Below are positions 1 through 8,331 of a DNA stretch of 64,000 nucleotides, piece by piece (positions within the stretch are counted from its first letter, which is position 1; each line of letters opens with the position of its first letter). Where the stretch lies: positions 62,001 through 126,000 of the forward strand of contig NZ_MDDS01000035.1 in the NCBI RefSeq assembly GCF_001721295.1, in the 5' to 3' direction. The translations under genes and the position numbers were made by a program. This stretch comes from Sphingomonas turrisvirgatae (lineage in GTDB: Bacteria; Pseudomonadota; Alphaproteobacteria; Sphingomonadales; Sphingomonadaceae). The notes below the pieces were generated by a model. It did no database searches, was not told the DNA's origin, and saw nothing but the letters and a program-made list of their open reading frames with translations.

Positions 1-101
1 GTGCCGATCCCGGTCCACAACGTGGCCCGATCCAGCGCGATCGTCACGCGATCGTCGGCGACCTTGCCGTCATGTGCCACTGGTTGCGTACTCCCCTTCA
101 T
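1..101 (-). CDS. Partial hypothetical protein (N-terminus only)
   Basis: The first 33 codons of a leftward gene that runs off the window edge. Its ATG overlaps the TGA of the upstream NTF2-like gene in an ATGA junction, so the two are almost certainly translated together. The visible peptide is soluble-looking, with no signal sequence, and reads MKGSTQPVAHDGKVADDR at its start. I do not recognise the family; the rest of the gene outside the window is needed for a call. Confidence 0.5.
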   Translation of the reverse strand, partial: MKGSTQPVAHDGKVADDRVTIALDRATLWTGIG

Positions 102-547
102 TGCGCCGCGCCCTGGCCCGCGGCTGCATCGACATGGCGCTCGCGCTTCACGATGCGGCCGTTGCGCGTGTCGAATATGTCCACCACGTCGCGTGCCGGC
201 TCGCCCCGCGCCGCACCGATGCGATGAAACACGACGACCGTCAGGCCCTCGCCGATCACGCGGCGCACCTGGTGCGCGACCGGCGCGCCGCTGCGCCGGT
301 CCGAGGCCAGCGGCACGTTGTCGGCCGCATCCGACGCGAAATAGTCGCGTGAGGCGCCCGCGCCGTCGCCACGGTCATAGGCCTGCGCCATGAAGCCGCG
401 CACGATTTCGCGCGGCAGCTTGCCGGTGCCCGGCGCCTTCCAGTCCCAGCCCATGCCATTGTGCATGCTGTTGTAGATGCCCGCGGTGAACGCGATGCCC
501 AGCGCGATCGACAGCAGCTTCAAGGTGGAACGGCGTACCGTGATCAT
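98..547 (-). CDS. NTF2/SnoaL-like protein with N-terminal membrane anchor
   Basis: A 149-residue protein. Residues about 5-25 are hydrophobic (LKLLSIALGIAFTAGIY), fitting a signal anchor or signal peptide. The remainder looks like a small SnoaL/NTF2 alpha+beta cone fold: a helix with REIVRGFMAQAYDRGD, then the strands VVVFHRIGAARGEPARDV and VDIFDTRNGRIVKRERHV that end many such proteins. The start at 547 is preceded by a strong GAGGAGAGGG; the open frame runs further upstream, but those codons look non-coding. SnoaL-like proteins can be isomerases, cyclases or hydrolases, so the catalytic role is unknown. It lies in a catabolic island and is translationally coupled to the partial gene downstream. 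Confidence 0.7.
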   Translation of the reverse strand: MITVRRSTLKLLSIALGIAFTAGIYNSMHNGMGWDWKAPGTGKLPREIVRGFMAQAYDRGDGAGASRDYFASDAADNVPLASDRRSGAPVAHQVRRVIGEGLTVVVFHRIGAARGEPARDVVDIFDTRNGRIVKRERHVDAAAGQGAAQ

Positions 548-730
548 GCCCTCTCCTCGCTCGCGGGCGGCGCCGCTACCGAGCATTGTGATTGGCCATT
601 GGATATCATCCGCGCGGCACCACGCCAGCGTGCAATGCGCGCTGACCGGTTTACGGACAGGGCGCGCGCGCGCCCTCGCCCCGCCGCGCCCGGCACCGCT
701 AATCACCGGGCGCCAGCCATGGAGCGAGCA

Positions 731-1297
731 ATGACCCATTCGAACGAGGACCGACATCGCGTCAGCCGGCGCGGCCTTGCCGCATCCGGCCTCGGCCTTG
801 CTTCGGCCGGCGCGCTTGTCGCCGCACCCGCCAAATCAAGCGGGATACGCAGCCTGTCGCTAGAGGACCGCGTCGGCATCCAGGACTTGTTTACCGATTA
901 TCTATGGGCTTACGACTGCAGCGATGCGTCGGCATTCGCGGCGCTGTTCACGCCCGACGCGCTGGTGGTCGGCAAGGGCATCGAATATCGCGGGCGCGAG
1001 AAGATCCTCGCCTGGTTCGCGGGCCTGATCCAGCTGCGCGAGCGCGAGCAGGACGATGTCTGGATGCACGAGGCCGGCCAGTTTCATTTCGTGCCGACCG
1101 CGACCGGCTGCCTCGTCTATGCCTATGCCACGCACTTTCGCGCCAATACCGCCGCGGGCGAGCGTGGCGTGCGCAGCCTCGGTTATTTCGCCTGCGAATG
1201 CCGCAAGGACACGCGCTGGCGCTTCCACCGCTTCAGCATCTCGCCCTGGGATCGCCATCGTCTGCCCTGGACCAAGAAGCTGCCCTGGGCCGGCTGA
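731..1297 (+). CDS. Tat-exported SnoaL-like domain protein
   Basis: A 188-residue protein. The N-terminus has a twin-arginine signal (SRRGLAASGLGLASAGAL), which suggests export of a folded, possibly cofactor-bound protein. From about residue 40 it matches the SnoaL_4-like pattern: LEDRVGIQDLFTDYLWAYD, a DALVVGKGIEYRGREKI segment, and a C-terminal WRFHRFSI strand. The ATG at 731 has GGAG six bases upstream; an in-frame ATG at 719 is an alternative. It is transcribed away from the other NTF2-like gene, so 548-730 should hold divergent promoters. It is followed 36 bases later by the hydroxylase gene, suggesting an operon. Substrate unknown. Confidence 0.75.
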   Translation: MTHSNEDRHRVSRRGLAASGLGLASAGALVAAPAKSSGIRSLSLEDRVGIQDLFTDYLWAYDCSDASAFAALFTPDALVVGKGIEYRGREKILAWFAGLIQLREREQDDVWMHEAGQFHFVPTATGCLVYAYATHFRANTAAGERGVRSLGYFACECRKDTRWRFHRFSISPWDRHRLPWTKKLPWAG

Positions 1298-1333
1298 TCT
1301 GACTGGCGCCGTTCACTAAGAAGAGAGATCGTC

Positions 1334-3256
1334 GTGCAATTCTACGTTGATGGCTTCTACCCTGGCGATCCGTTCGTCTCGCCCCCAGCGCCCGGCGGGT
1401 CGCACGGCGCGGGCGACGCAGCGGTCCCGACCGAACTCGACGTTCTGATCGTCGGCTGCGGCCCCACCGGCCTCACGCTCGCGGCGCAGCTTTCGGCCTT
1501 TCCCGACATCCGCTGCGCGATCGTCGAGCGCAAGCCGGGGCCCCTCGAGATCGGTCAGGCCGACGGCATCGCCTGCCGCTCGGTCGAGATGTACCAGGCG
1601 TTCGGCTTTGCCGAGCGCGTGCTCAAGGAAGCCTATTGGGTCAACGAAACCGCCTTCTGGCGTCCCGACCCGGCCGATCGCAGCCATATCGCGCGCAGCG
1701 GGCGGATCCAGGATACCGAGGACGGCCTGTCGGAATTTCCGCACCTCATCCTCAACCAGGCACGCATCCACGATTTCCTGCTCGAAGTGATGCGCAACGC
1801 CCCCACCCGGCTCGAACCGCATTATCAGCGCCAGCTCGTCGAACTGACGATCGACCGCGCCGGCTCGCCCGACTATCCGGTCGCTGCCAGCTTCCAGACC
1901 GCAGCCGGTGAGATCGAGCGCGTGCGCGCCCGCTATGTCGTGGGCTGCGACGGCGCGCGCAGCTTCGTGCGCGGCGCAATCGGGCGTGAGCTGCGCGGCG
2001 ATTCGGCCAACCAGGCGTGGGGCGTCATGGACGTGCTGGCCGTCACCGACTTTCCCGATATCCGCCTCAAGGCCGCGATCCATTCGGCCGAAGAAGGCAA
2101 TGTCCTCATCATTCCGCGCGAGGGCGGCCATCTCGTCCGCTTCTATATCGAGCTCGACAAACTGGCGGCGGGCGAGCGCATCGCTAGCCGCAACATCACG
2201 ACCGATCACCTGATCGCCGCCGCGCAGCGCGTGCTCCACCCCTATACGCTCGACGTCAAGGAAGTGGCGTGGTGGTCGGTCTACGAGATCGGCCAGCGGA
2301 TCTGCGACAAGTTCGACGACGTACCCGACGGCAGTGAGGATGCGATGCTGCCCTGCGCCTTCATCGCCGGCGACGCCTGCCACACGCACAGCCCCAAGGC
2401 AGGCCAGGGCATGAACGTGTCGATCGCCGACGGCTTCAACCTGGGCTGGAAGCTTGCCGCCGTGCTGCGCGGCCAGAGCAAGCCCGAACTGCTGCACAGC
2501 TATTCGCTCGAGCGCCGTGCCATCGCGCAGGAGCTCATCGATTTCGACCGCGATTTCGCGCGCATGTTCAGCGCCCGGCCCAAGGATTCAGGCGAAGCGG
2601 GCGACGGCGTCGATCCGGCCGAGTTTCAGCGCTATTTCGTCAAGCACGGCCGCTTCACCGCCGGTACCTCGGTCCATTATCAGCCCTCGGCGATCGTTGC
2701 GGTGGACCAGCACCAGGCACTGGCCAGCGGCTTCACCATCGGCATGCGCTTCCATTCCGCGCCGGTCGTGCGGCTCGCCGATGCCAAGCCGATGCACCTC
2801 GGACATGCGCTGCGCGCCGACGGCCGCTGGCGCGTGATCGCCTTCGCGCCGGCGCAGGATCCGACCGCGCCGAGCGGAGACCTTGCGCAGCTGTGCGACT
2901 TCTTGGCTGCGCACCCGCACTCGCCCGTCGTGCGATACACGCCCTCGGGCGCGACGCCGGATTCGGTGATCGAGACGCTCGCCGTCCTGCAGCAGAACCA
3001 TCGCGACATCGCGATCGGCGCCATGCCCGCCTTCCTGCTCCCGGCAACGGGCCGCTACGGCCTGCGCGATTACGAAAAAATCTTCTGTCCCGATCTCAAG
3101 GACGGCCCGGACATCTTCGACCTGCGCGGCATCGACCGCGAATACGGCTGCCTGATCGTCGTGCGGCCCGACCAGTTCGTGGCGCAGATCCTGCCATTCG
3201 ACGATCATCAGGGTCTCGCGGGCTTCTTCGACGCGTTCATGCAGCCGGCCGGCTGA
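1334..3256 (+). CDS. FAD-dependent aromatic hydroxylase (3-hydroxybenzoate 4-monooxygenase / phenol 2-monooxygenase type)
   Basis: A 640-residue class A flavoprotein monooxygenase, the length of MobA-type 3-hydroxybenzoate 4-hydroxylases. Visible motifs are the Rossmann GxGxxG (VLIVGCGPTGLTLAAQL, about residues 36-52), the DG motif (VVGCDGARSFVRGAIG, about 200-215) and the GD motif binding FAD ribityl (FIAGDACHTHSPKAGQGMN, about 340-360). The C-terminal 180 residues form the thioredoxin-like domain seen in the phenol hydroxylase branch. GTG start at 1334 with AAGAGAG upstream. Such enzymes use NAD(P)H and O2 to hydroxylate a phenolic ring ortho to an existing hydroxyl. No ring-cleavage dioxygenase for its product is visible nearby, so the substrate remains open. 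Confidence 0.85.
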   Translation: MQFYVDGFYPGDPFVSPPAPGGSHGAGDAAVPTELDVLIVGCGPTGLTLAAQLSAFPDIRCAIVERKPGPLEIGQADGIACRSVEMYQAFGFAERVLKEAYWVNETAFWRPDPADRSHIARSGRIQDTEDGLSEFPHLILNQARIHDFLLEVMRNAPTRLEPHYQRQLVELTIDRAGSPDYPVAASFQTAAGEIERVRARYVVGCDGARSFVRGAIGRELRGDSANQAWGVMDVLAVTDFPDIRLKAAIHSAEEGNVLIIPREGGHLVRFYIELDKLAAGERIASRNITTDHLIAAAQRVLHPYTLDVKEVAWWSVYEIGQRICDKFDDVPDGSEDAMLPCAFIAGDACHTHSPKAGQGMNVSIADGFNLGWKLAAVLRGQSKPELLHSYSLERRAIAQELIDFDRDFARMFSARPKDSGEAGDGVDPAEFQRYFVKHGRFTAGTSVHYQPSAIVAVDQHQALASGFTIGMRFHSAPVVRLADAKPMHLGHALRADGRWRVIAFAPAQDPTAPSGDLAQLCDFLAAHPHSPVVRYTPSGATPDSVIETLAVLQQNHRDIAIGAMPAFLLPATGRYGLRDYEKIFCPDLKDGPDIFDLRGIDREYGCLIVVRPDQFVAQILPFDDHQGLAGFFDAFMQPAG

Positions 3257-3270
3257 TCCGCGCTTCCCCC

Positions 3271-3296
3271 GGGGTCGGACCGAACGGTCCGGCCCC
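3271..3296. terminator. Strong hairpin between convergent genes
   Basis: A 12-bp stem (GGGGTCGGACCG / CGGTCCGGCCCC, one G-T-type mismatch) with an AA loop lies between the stop codons of the hydroxylase and the convergent MmgE/PrpD gene. There is no T-run on either side. It is placed to act as a shared bidirectional transcript end, but this is inferred from position and pairing only. Confidence 0.5.
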
Positions 3297-3307
3297 ACCC
3301 CGTCCGA

Positions 3308-4810
3308 TCAGGCCGACATCGCCATCGCGGCGCTGAGGCTGCGCACGTCCGTCACGCGATCAATGCCGGCGATCAGTTGCCGCAACGCCGTGGCCTGCGC
3401 GTTCGGCAAGCCGGCATAATCCATGCAGTCGGCGAACTTGGCCTCGATCTCGGCCGGGGACATCGGCGCCTGCGGATCGCCCTTGGCCGCGACGACATGC
3501 TTCGTCAGCACGCGTCCGTCGCGGGTGGCGACTTCCACCACCGCCTGGCCCGGGCCGCCACGCGGGTTGGCCAGCCGGTCGTCCTGCACCGCGCTGGTGC
3601 GAGCGGTCATCGCCAAAATGTCGGCGCGCTGCAATGCATCTTGCGTGAATTGCGCGATGCGCACCTTGCCGTCGACGAGCGCGGCGGCGACGACCCAAGG
3701 AATGCTGAACTGCGCCTCCACCACCGTGGCCGGGCGGCGCTTGCGCTCGATCGGGTTGCTCAGGAACGGCCATTCGGCCGGCCCGTTGCGGATCACCACG
3801 CGCTCGATCTGATCGGGCCGGACGCGGTGTTCGGCAACGATCTGCAGCGCGGCATCGGCCGAGGTGTGCGACCCGCGGCACGACGGCCACGGCTTGAACG
3901 ACAGCTCCTCCGCCGGGAACCGCTCGCCCAGATCGCCGAGCAGCAGCTCGTGCGATGCCAGCCCGCGATGATATTGCGCATACCAGCCCTTCTTGCCGTC
4001 CAGCACGCCGCGCGGTCCGGTCACGCCGCGCATGGCCAGCCGCGCGGCGAACACGCCCGCCGCGCACGCCATGCCCGGCCCCAGCCGTTTGGTGAGCGCG
4101 CTGTCGATATGCGACTGCGCATTACCGGCTGCCTGGTGATAGGCGATCCCCACCGCGTCGACGATCCGCGCCGGCGGCAGCTTCATCAGCCGCCCGGCCA
4201 GCATTGCGGCCGCGAGATAGCCGATCAGCGTCGTGTTGTGCCATCCGGTTGCAAAGCCGTCGACGCCGGGCTGCGACGAGATCGCGATGCGGCAGGCGAT
4301 GTCGGTGGCGAGTGTCACCGCGGTCAGCAGCTCGCGCCCGTCGACGCCGCCGACCAGGTCGGCCACCGCCAGCGCGGCCGGATAGGTGATCGCCGCCGGG
4401 TGGAGATAACCGCGCCCGAACGTGTCGTCGAACTCCAGCGCATGCACCATCACCGCATTGATCCGCGCCGCATCGTGGGCCGGCACGCGCAGCGGCGAAC
4501 CCCACACGACGCTCTCGCCCTTGCCGCCAAGCTCGCGCGCCAATTCGCGCAGCTCGCGCACGCCGGCTTCGCCGCGACCGGCGAGCGCGATCCCCATCGT
4601 GTCGAGCAACTGCGCGCGCGTCATGGCCAGTGCGGGTGCCGGCAGATCCTGGAAGCGCGTGCGGACGAGATAGTCGATCAGCGGCTCGATCGAATCGGGT
4701 GCGACAGCAGCAGCTGCGACTTGCCCGGCACGGGCCAGGCCCGGCAGCGCCAGCGACCCGGCAGCCAGCGCCGCCTCCATGAACGACCTGCGCCTCATCT
4801 GCATCCTCAT
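3308..4810 (-). CDS. MmgE/PrpD family protein with Tat-like signal
   Basis: A 500-residue protein. The N-terminus MRRRSFMEAALAAGSLALPG is a probable twin-arginine signal, unusual for this normally cytoplasmic family. The body follows the MmgE/PrpD fold: an N-terminal helical domain with ARINAVMVHALEFDDTFGRG (family pattern AxxNxxxxHxxDFDD), then HPAAITYPAALAVAD, and a C-terminal domain with ELSFKPWPSCRGSHTSADA. Family members are 2-methylcitrate dehydratases, cis-aconitate decarboxylases and related lyases or epimerases. The start at 4810 was chosen because AGGGGGAG lies just upstream; 13 further in-frame codons have no SD. It probably follows the TonB receptor gene on the same strand. The substrate is presumably the island's own compound rather than methylcitrate (inference). 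Confidence 0.8.
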   Translation of the reverse strand: MRMQMRRRSFMEAALAAGSLALPGLARAGQVAAAAVAPDSIEPLIDYLVRTRFQDLPAPALAMTRAQLLDTMGIALAGRGEAGVRELRELARELGGKGESVVWGSPLRVPAHDAARINAVMVHALEFDDTFGRGYLHPAAITYPAALAVADLVGGVDGRELLTAVTLATDIACRIAISSQPGVDGFATGWHNTTLIGYLAAAMLAGRLMKLPPARIVDAVGIAYHQAAGNAQSHIDSALTKRLGPGMACAAGVFAARLAMRGVTGPRGVLDGKKGWYAQYHRGLASHELLLGDLGERFPAEELSFKPWPSCRGSHTSADAALQIVAEHRVRPDQIERVVIRNGPAEWPFLSNPIERKRRPATVVEAQFSIPWVVAAALVDGKVRIAQFTQDALQRADILAMTARTSAVQDDRLANPRGGPGQAVVEVATRDGRVLTKHVVAAKGDPQAPMSPAEIEAKFADCMDYAGLPNAQATALRQLIAGIDRVTDVRSLSAAMAMSA

Positions 4811-4842
4811 GCTCCCCCTAATGCGATCTCGTCCTGCGCGAA

Positions 4843-4880
4843 CGCGCAAAGGCGGGACGGCCCGTCCGGACCGCCCCGCC
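4843..4880 (-). terminator. GC-rich hairpin after TonB receptor gene
   Basis: Between the TonB receptor stop (4906) and the MmgE/PrpD start (4810) the minus strand reads an inverted repeat (GGACGGGCCGTCC core flanked by GGCGG/CGCC) ending in CGCCTTTG. This could be an attenuating hairpin that lowers expression of the downstream gene. The short T-tract makes it weak as an intrinsic terminator. Confidence 0.35.
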
Positions 4881-4905
4881 CCTTATTCTGCTCGATCCTG
4901 GCGGA

Positions 4906-7389
4906 TCAGAACTTGTAGCTCAACTCGACCCCGAACTCACGCGGGCGGCCGATGTCGAGCATCGTGAAGCCGAACACCCGGTCATGCGCGACGCCGGTCA
5001 GGCCGGGGGTCGGCTTGGTCGACGGACCGCTCGGATCGAAGGCACCGGTCAGATAATATTTGTCGGTCAGGTTGTTACCGAACAGCGCAATCGACCAACC
5101 GCCCTCCGCCGCGAAGCTGATGCGCCCGTTGAGCAGGCCATAGGAAGGCAGCGTGATGAAGTTGGTCGGGCTGGGATAGCTGACCTGACTCGCCTTCCAA
5201 CCCCAGTTGAGGTCGAACGCCAGGTCGCCTGCTTCGGCCACGGGCATTTCATAGCTGGCACCCAGCGAATAGGACCATCTCGGGCTGCGATAGAAGGGCA
5301 CGTCGGGCGTGACGGCCACCGCGCCGCTGGCGCCGCGGATATCCTCGTCATATTTCGCGTCGACATAACCGACATTGGCGCGCAGCACGAGGCCGGTGGT
5401 CGGCGCGGCCAGGAACTCCACCTCGACGCCCTTGACCGTGGAGTCGCCGTTGACGGTATAGACCAGCGGCGGCGGCCCCGGATCGGCCAGCTGAATCTGC
5501 TGCGCGGCATATTTAGTCAGGAACGCCGTGACGTTGAACCGCACCTTGCGGTCGAACAAGTCGCTGCGCAGCCCAAGCTCATAGGTCCACAGATTCTCGT
5601 CGCCATATTCGTTGAGCCCGCAATTGGGCAACGGCGAGCGATAGCAGCGCGTCTGGATCCCGTCGTTGAACCCGCCGCCCTTGTAGCCCTTGGCGACCGA
5701 GGCATAGGTCATCACCTCCGGCGACCAGCGATAGTCCAGGCTGAAGCGCGGCGAAATGCTCGACCAGCTGTTGCTGGCGGTCTGCGTCGACGGGGTTGAG
5801 ACCGATCCGGCCGGGCAGTTGGCGGGGTTGCCCACCGCCGGCACCTGCGCACCATTGGCTAGGCACACTTGTCCGCGGCCTTCGCGGAACGAGGCGAAGT
5901 CCTTGTTGTCCTTGCCCCAGCGCAGGCCCACCGTCGCGCTCAGCGCATCGGTGACCGACAGCGTCCCTTGCGCGAAGGCGGCGATGCTCTTGGTCTTGAT
6001 GTGCTTGCTCTCGAACGTGCCGCGCCCGACATCGCCCTGGGAGGGGCTATTGACGCCAGCGGTGGGATCGAAGCGGCGGCGCAGGTTGATCGAATCGTCC
6101 CAGTAATAGAACAGGCCGGCCACCCACTTCAGCCGGTCGGAAAAGGACGATCCGTTGAGCTGAAATTCCTGAGTGAAATATTCGATCTTGGTCGTGTCGT
6201 TGAGCTGGACGAGCGGGATCGGCGTGCGGTCCCAATCCTGGTTCTGGATCTGGTCCATGTCGCGATAGCCGGTCAGCGACTTGATCGTGACGCTGTCGCT
6301 GATCTCATAGGCGATGGTGCCCGCCAGCCCGAAGCTCTTGAGCTTGTTCACGTCCGGCAGCAGGCCGCCATAGACTTCGTAGCGGCCGCGCACCTGGCCG
6401 TAATAATAGGCGAAGTCGCTGGCTGCGTTAGTGTAGCCCGAGGGCGAGACCGACAGCGGCGCGATGCCGCGCATGCCGTTGTAGAAGGCCGGCGAAGGCG
6501 GCGGATCGCCGGGGATCGCCACGCCGTAAAGCTGCGAGGGATAAAGGTCGGTGGGCGAGAAATTGGTCGCCAGCGTCGGCTGGCCGTTGTCGTTGGTGCG
6601 GATATAGTCGCCGCTCAAGTTGATCTCGAGCCCCGGCGCCGCCTCCCAGCGCAGCTGTCCGCGCAGCGTGGTGGAATCGCCGCCGCCGACATATTCGTCG
6701 TCGATGATGCGGTGGACATAGCCGTCGCGGCTTTTCTTGGCGAAGGCGAAACGGGTCGCCAGCCCTTCGGCCAGCGGCACGTTGAGCACGCCCGAGATAT
6801 CGACGCGGTCGCGCGACCCGGCGGTGACCTTGAGCGACCCTTCCAGGGCGTCGGAGGGCGTCTTGGTGACATAGCGGATCGCGCCGCCGGCCGTGTTGCG
6901 GCCGAACAGCGTGCCCTGCGGGCCGCGCAGTACTTCGACCCGCTCGACGTCGAGCAGGTCGAGCAGCGCGCCGTTGGGCCGCGCGAACAGGATGTCGTCG
7001 ATATAGATGCCGACTGCACTTTCCTGCGTGATGAAGCCTTGCGGCGCGCCGCCGATGCCGCGGATCGACACGCTGACGATCGCATTGCCCTGCGCCGCCG
7101 TGCCGCCAATCGCGACGTTGGGGATGAAGGTGTCGAACCCGCTCAGGCTGTCGGCGCCCTGCGCGGCGAGCTGGTCGCCGCCGACCGCGACGATCGACAG
7201 CGGCGTGTCCTGCAGCCGGGTCTCGGTGCGCTGCGCCGTCACGACGATTTCGCCGAGTCCGCTCTGCGGGGTCTCCTCGGCGGCAGCATCGGACTGCTGG
7301 GCCTGGGCGCCGGGCGCGCAAAGCGACGCGAGCGCGATCGCCAGACAACTCACGCCGAATCCGGCACGGTTAAAATCAAAGGATCGCAC
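4906..7389 (-). CDS. TonB-dependent outer-membrane receptor
   Basis: An 827-residue protein. A cleavable signal peptide (to about residue 31, CAPGAQAQQ) is followed by a TonB-box-like GEIVVTAQRTETRLQDTP, the plug domain (SIRGIGGAPQGF, VERVEVLRGPQGTLFGRNT, GGAIRYVTKTPS) and a 22-strand-type beta barrel ending in the aromatic LSYKF signature. The IVVTAQR start is typical of the many sphingomonad receptors for organic substrates, rather than of classical siderophore receptors. GTG start at 7389 with GGGAGGTG upstream. It lies between the TetR regulator and MmgE/PrpD, so it probably imports the substrate of this catabolic island (inference). Confidence 0.9.
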   Translation of the reverse strand: MRSFDFNRAGFGVSCLAIALASLCAPGAQAQQSDAAAEETPQSGLGEIVVTAQRTETRLQDTPLSIVAVGGDQLAAQGADSLSGFDTFIPNVAIGGTAAQGNAIVSVSIRGIGGAPQGFITQESAVGIYIDDILFARPNGALLDLLDVERVEVLRGPQGTLFGRNTAGGAIRYVTKTPSDALEGSLKVTAGSRDRVDISGVLNVPLAEGLATRFAFAKKSRDGYVHRIIDDEYVGGGDSTTLRGQLRWEAAPGLEINLSGDYIRTNDNGQPTLATNFSPTDLYPSQLYGVAIPGDPPPSPAFYNGMRGIAPLSVSPSGYTNAASDFAYYYGQVRGRYEVYGGLLPDVNKLKSFGLAGTIAYEISDSVTIKSLTGYRDMDQIQNQDWDRTPIPLVQLNDTTKIEYFTQEFQLNGSSFSDRLKWVAGLFYYWDDSINLRRRFDPTAGVNSPSQGDVGRGTFESKHIKTKSIAAFAQGTLSVTDALSATVGLRWGKDNKDFASFREGRGQVCLANGAQVPAVGNPANCPAGSVSTPSTQTASNSWSSISPRFSLDYRWSPEVMTYASVAKGYKGGGFNDGIQTRCYRSPLPNCGLNEYGDENLWTYELGLRSDLFDRKVRFNVTAFLTKYAAQQIQLADPGPPPLVYTVNGDSTVKGVEVEFLAAPTTGLVLRANVGYVDAKYDEDIRGASGAVAVTPDVPFYRSPRWSYSLGASYEMPVAEAGDLAFDLNWGWKASQVSYPSPTNFITLPSYGLLNGRISFAAEGGWSIALFGNNLTDKYYLTGAFDPSGPSTKPTPGLTGVAHDRVFGFTMLDIGRPREFGVELSYKF

Positions 7390-7408
7390 CCGACACCTCC
7401 CTAAACCA

Positions 7409-7424
7409 GTTCATTGAACATGTT
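7409..7424. promoter_or_regulatory. Candidate TetR operator
   Basis: Upstream of the TonB receptor start lie two overlapping palindromes: GTTCATTGAAC (7409-7419, perfect around a central T) and AACATGTT (7417-7424, perfect). They are followed by an AT-rich stretch (TTTGTTTTTTGTTATTTTA) unlike the surrounding GC-rich DNA. The size and position fit an operator for the adjacent TetR-family regulator, but binding is inferred. The rest of 7425-7683 shows nothing recognisable. Confidence 0.5.
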
Positions 7425-7683
7425 TGTTTTTTGTTATTTTACGCCGGCGACTGCACGGCCACCTGCATCGATCGCAACTGAACTTCGCGATGCACGATGC
7501 AGGTCGCGCCGCTAGCCATTCGCGACCGTAAAGCACATGCCCTGCATTCATCGCAGGCCCTGGTGATAGGCTCGATCGAACGCGGCGGTTACGCCTTTCT
7601 CGCGCCGTGTCCGTAGTAAGGACAGGCCGACGCGCCGGACGCTGACGGGCGCTAGCTCATTGCCAGCATCGGCGGCGAGCGGG

Positions 7684-8331
7684 TCAGGGCAGTGCGTCGG
7701 GATCCGCTTCGGCAAGCGCGATCAGGCTATACCCGGTCATGCGCAGATAGCCGGGCAGCGCTTCGCCCGACGCGTTCATGATCAGGTTGCCGTCGGCGCA
7801 GATCAGCGTGAACTTGCCCAGGTTATGGGCGCGATCGGGGCAGCGGCGCTGAATCTCGGCCGGCAGCGTCTGCCGGTACCAGGATGCATATTCCTCCAGC
7901 ACCGCTTTGCGCATGTCGAGAAAGCGCTGGCGCGAGATTTGTTCGCGCACGGACTTGTCGATGCTCAGGATGACGCCCAGCCGCCAGAAATCATGCGCCG
8001 ACCCGAACTCGTTCTCGGCCGCGTCGCAATAGATGCGCTGAAGGTGTTCGCGCGCGCTTTCGCCCGGCCGCGGCCGACGCTTGGTGTGGAACTCGGTCAG
8101 CCATTTGCGGCTCTCGTCCATCAGCGAGGCAAACAGGATATCCTTGCTCTCGAAATGCCAGTAGACGCTGCCTGTCGGCAGGTTCGCCTTGTGCGACACG
8201 CGCGGGATAGTCGTGCCGAGGTAGCCGAATTCCTGCGCGACCTGCAGCGTCGCGTCCAAGATCCGCTGACGATTGGCCGCGCTTGACCGATGCTCGCCGT
8301 GACGCCGCGCTGGCCTCCCTGTTTCTGTCAT
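7684..8331 (-). CDS. TetR-family transcriptional regulator
   Basis: A 215-residue protein with an N-terminal TetR helix-turn-helix: RQRILDATLQVAQEFGY, then TTIPRVSHKANLPTGSVYWHFESKDIL, at about residues 21-64. The C-terminal 140 residues are a helical ligand-binding domain with no family-specific clue. It is transcribed in the same direction as the TonB receptor and MmgE/PrpD genes, 294 bases away, and is the likely local repressor. The ATG at 8331 has only a weak SD (GGGGACAC), consistent with low regulator levels. Confidence 0.88.
   Translation of the reverse strand: MTETGRPARRHGEHRSSAANRQRILDATLQVAQEFGYLGTTIPRVSHKANLPTGSVYWHFESKDILFASLMDESRKWLTEFHTKRRPRPGESAREHLQRIYCDAAENEFGSAHDFWRLGVILSIDKSVREQISRQRFLDMRKAVLEEYASWYRQTLPAEIQRRCPDRAHNLGKFTLICADGNLIMNASGEALPGYLRMTGYSLIALAEADPDALP

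Noticed and set aside
3377..4918. 513-codon plus-strand frame opposite the MmgE/PrpD gene
   Set aside because: High-GC antisense shadow; its translation has no family resemblance, while the minus strand encodes a complete MmgE/PrpD protein.
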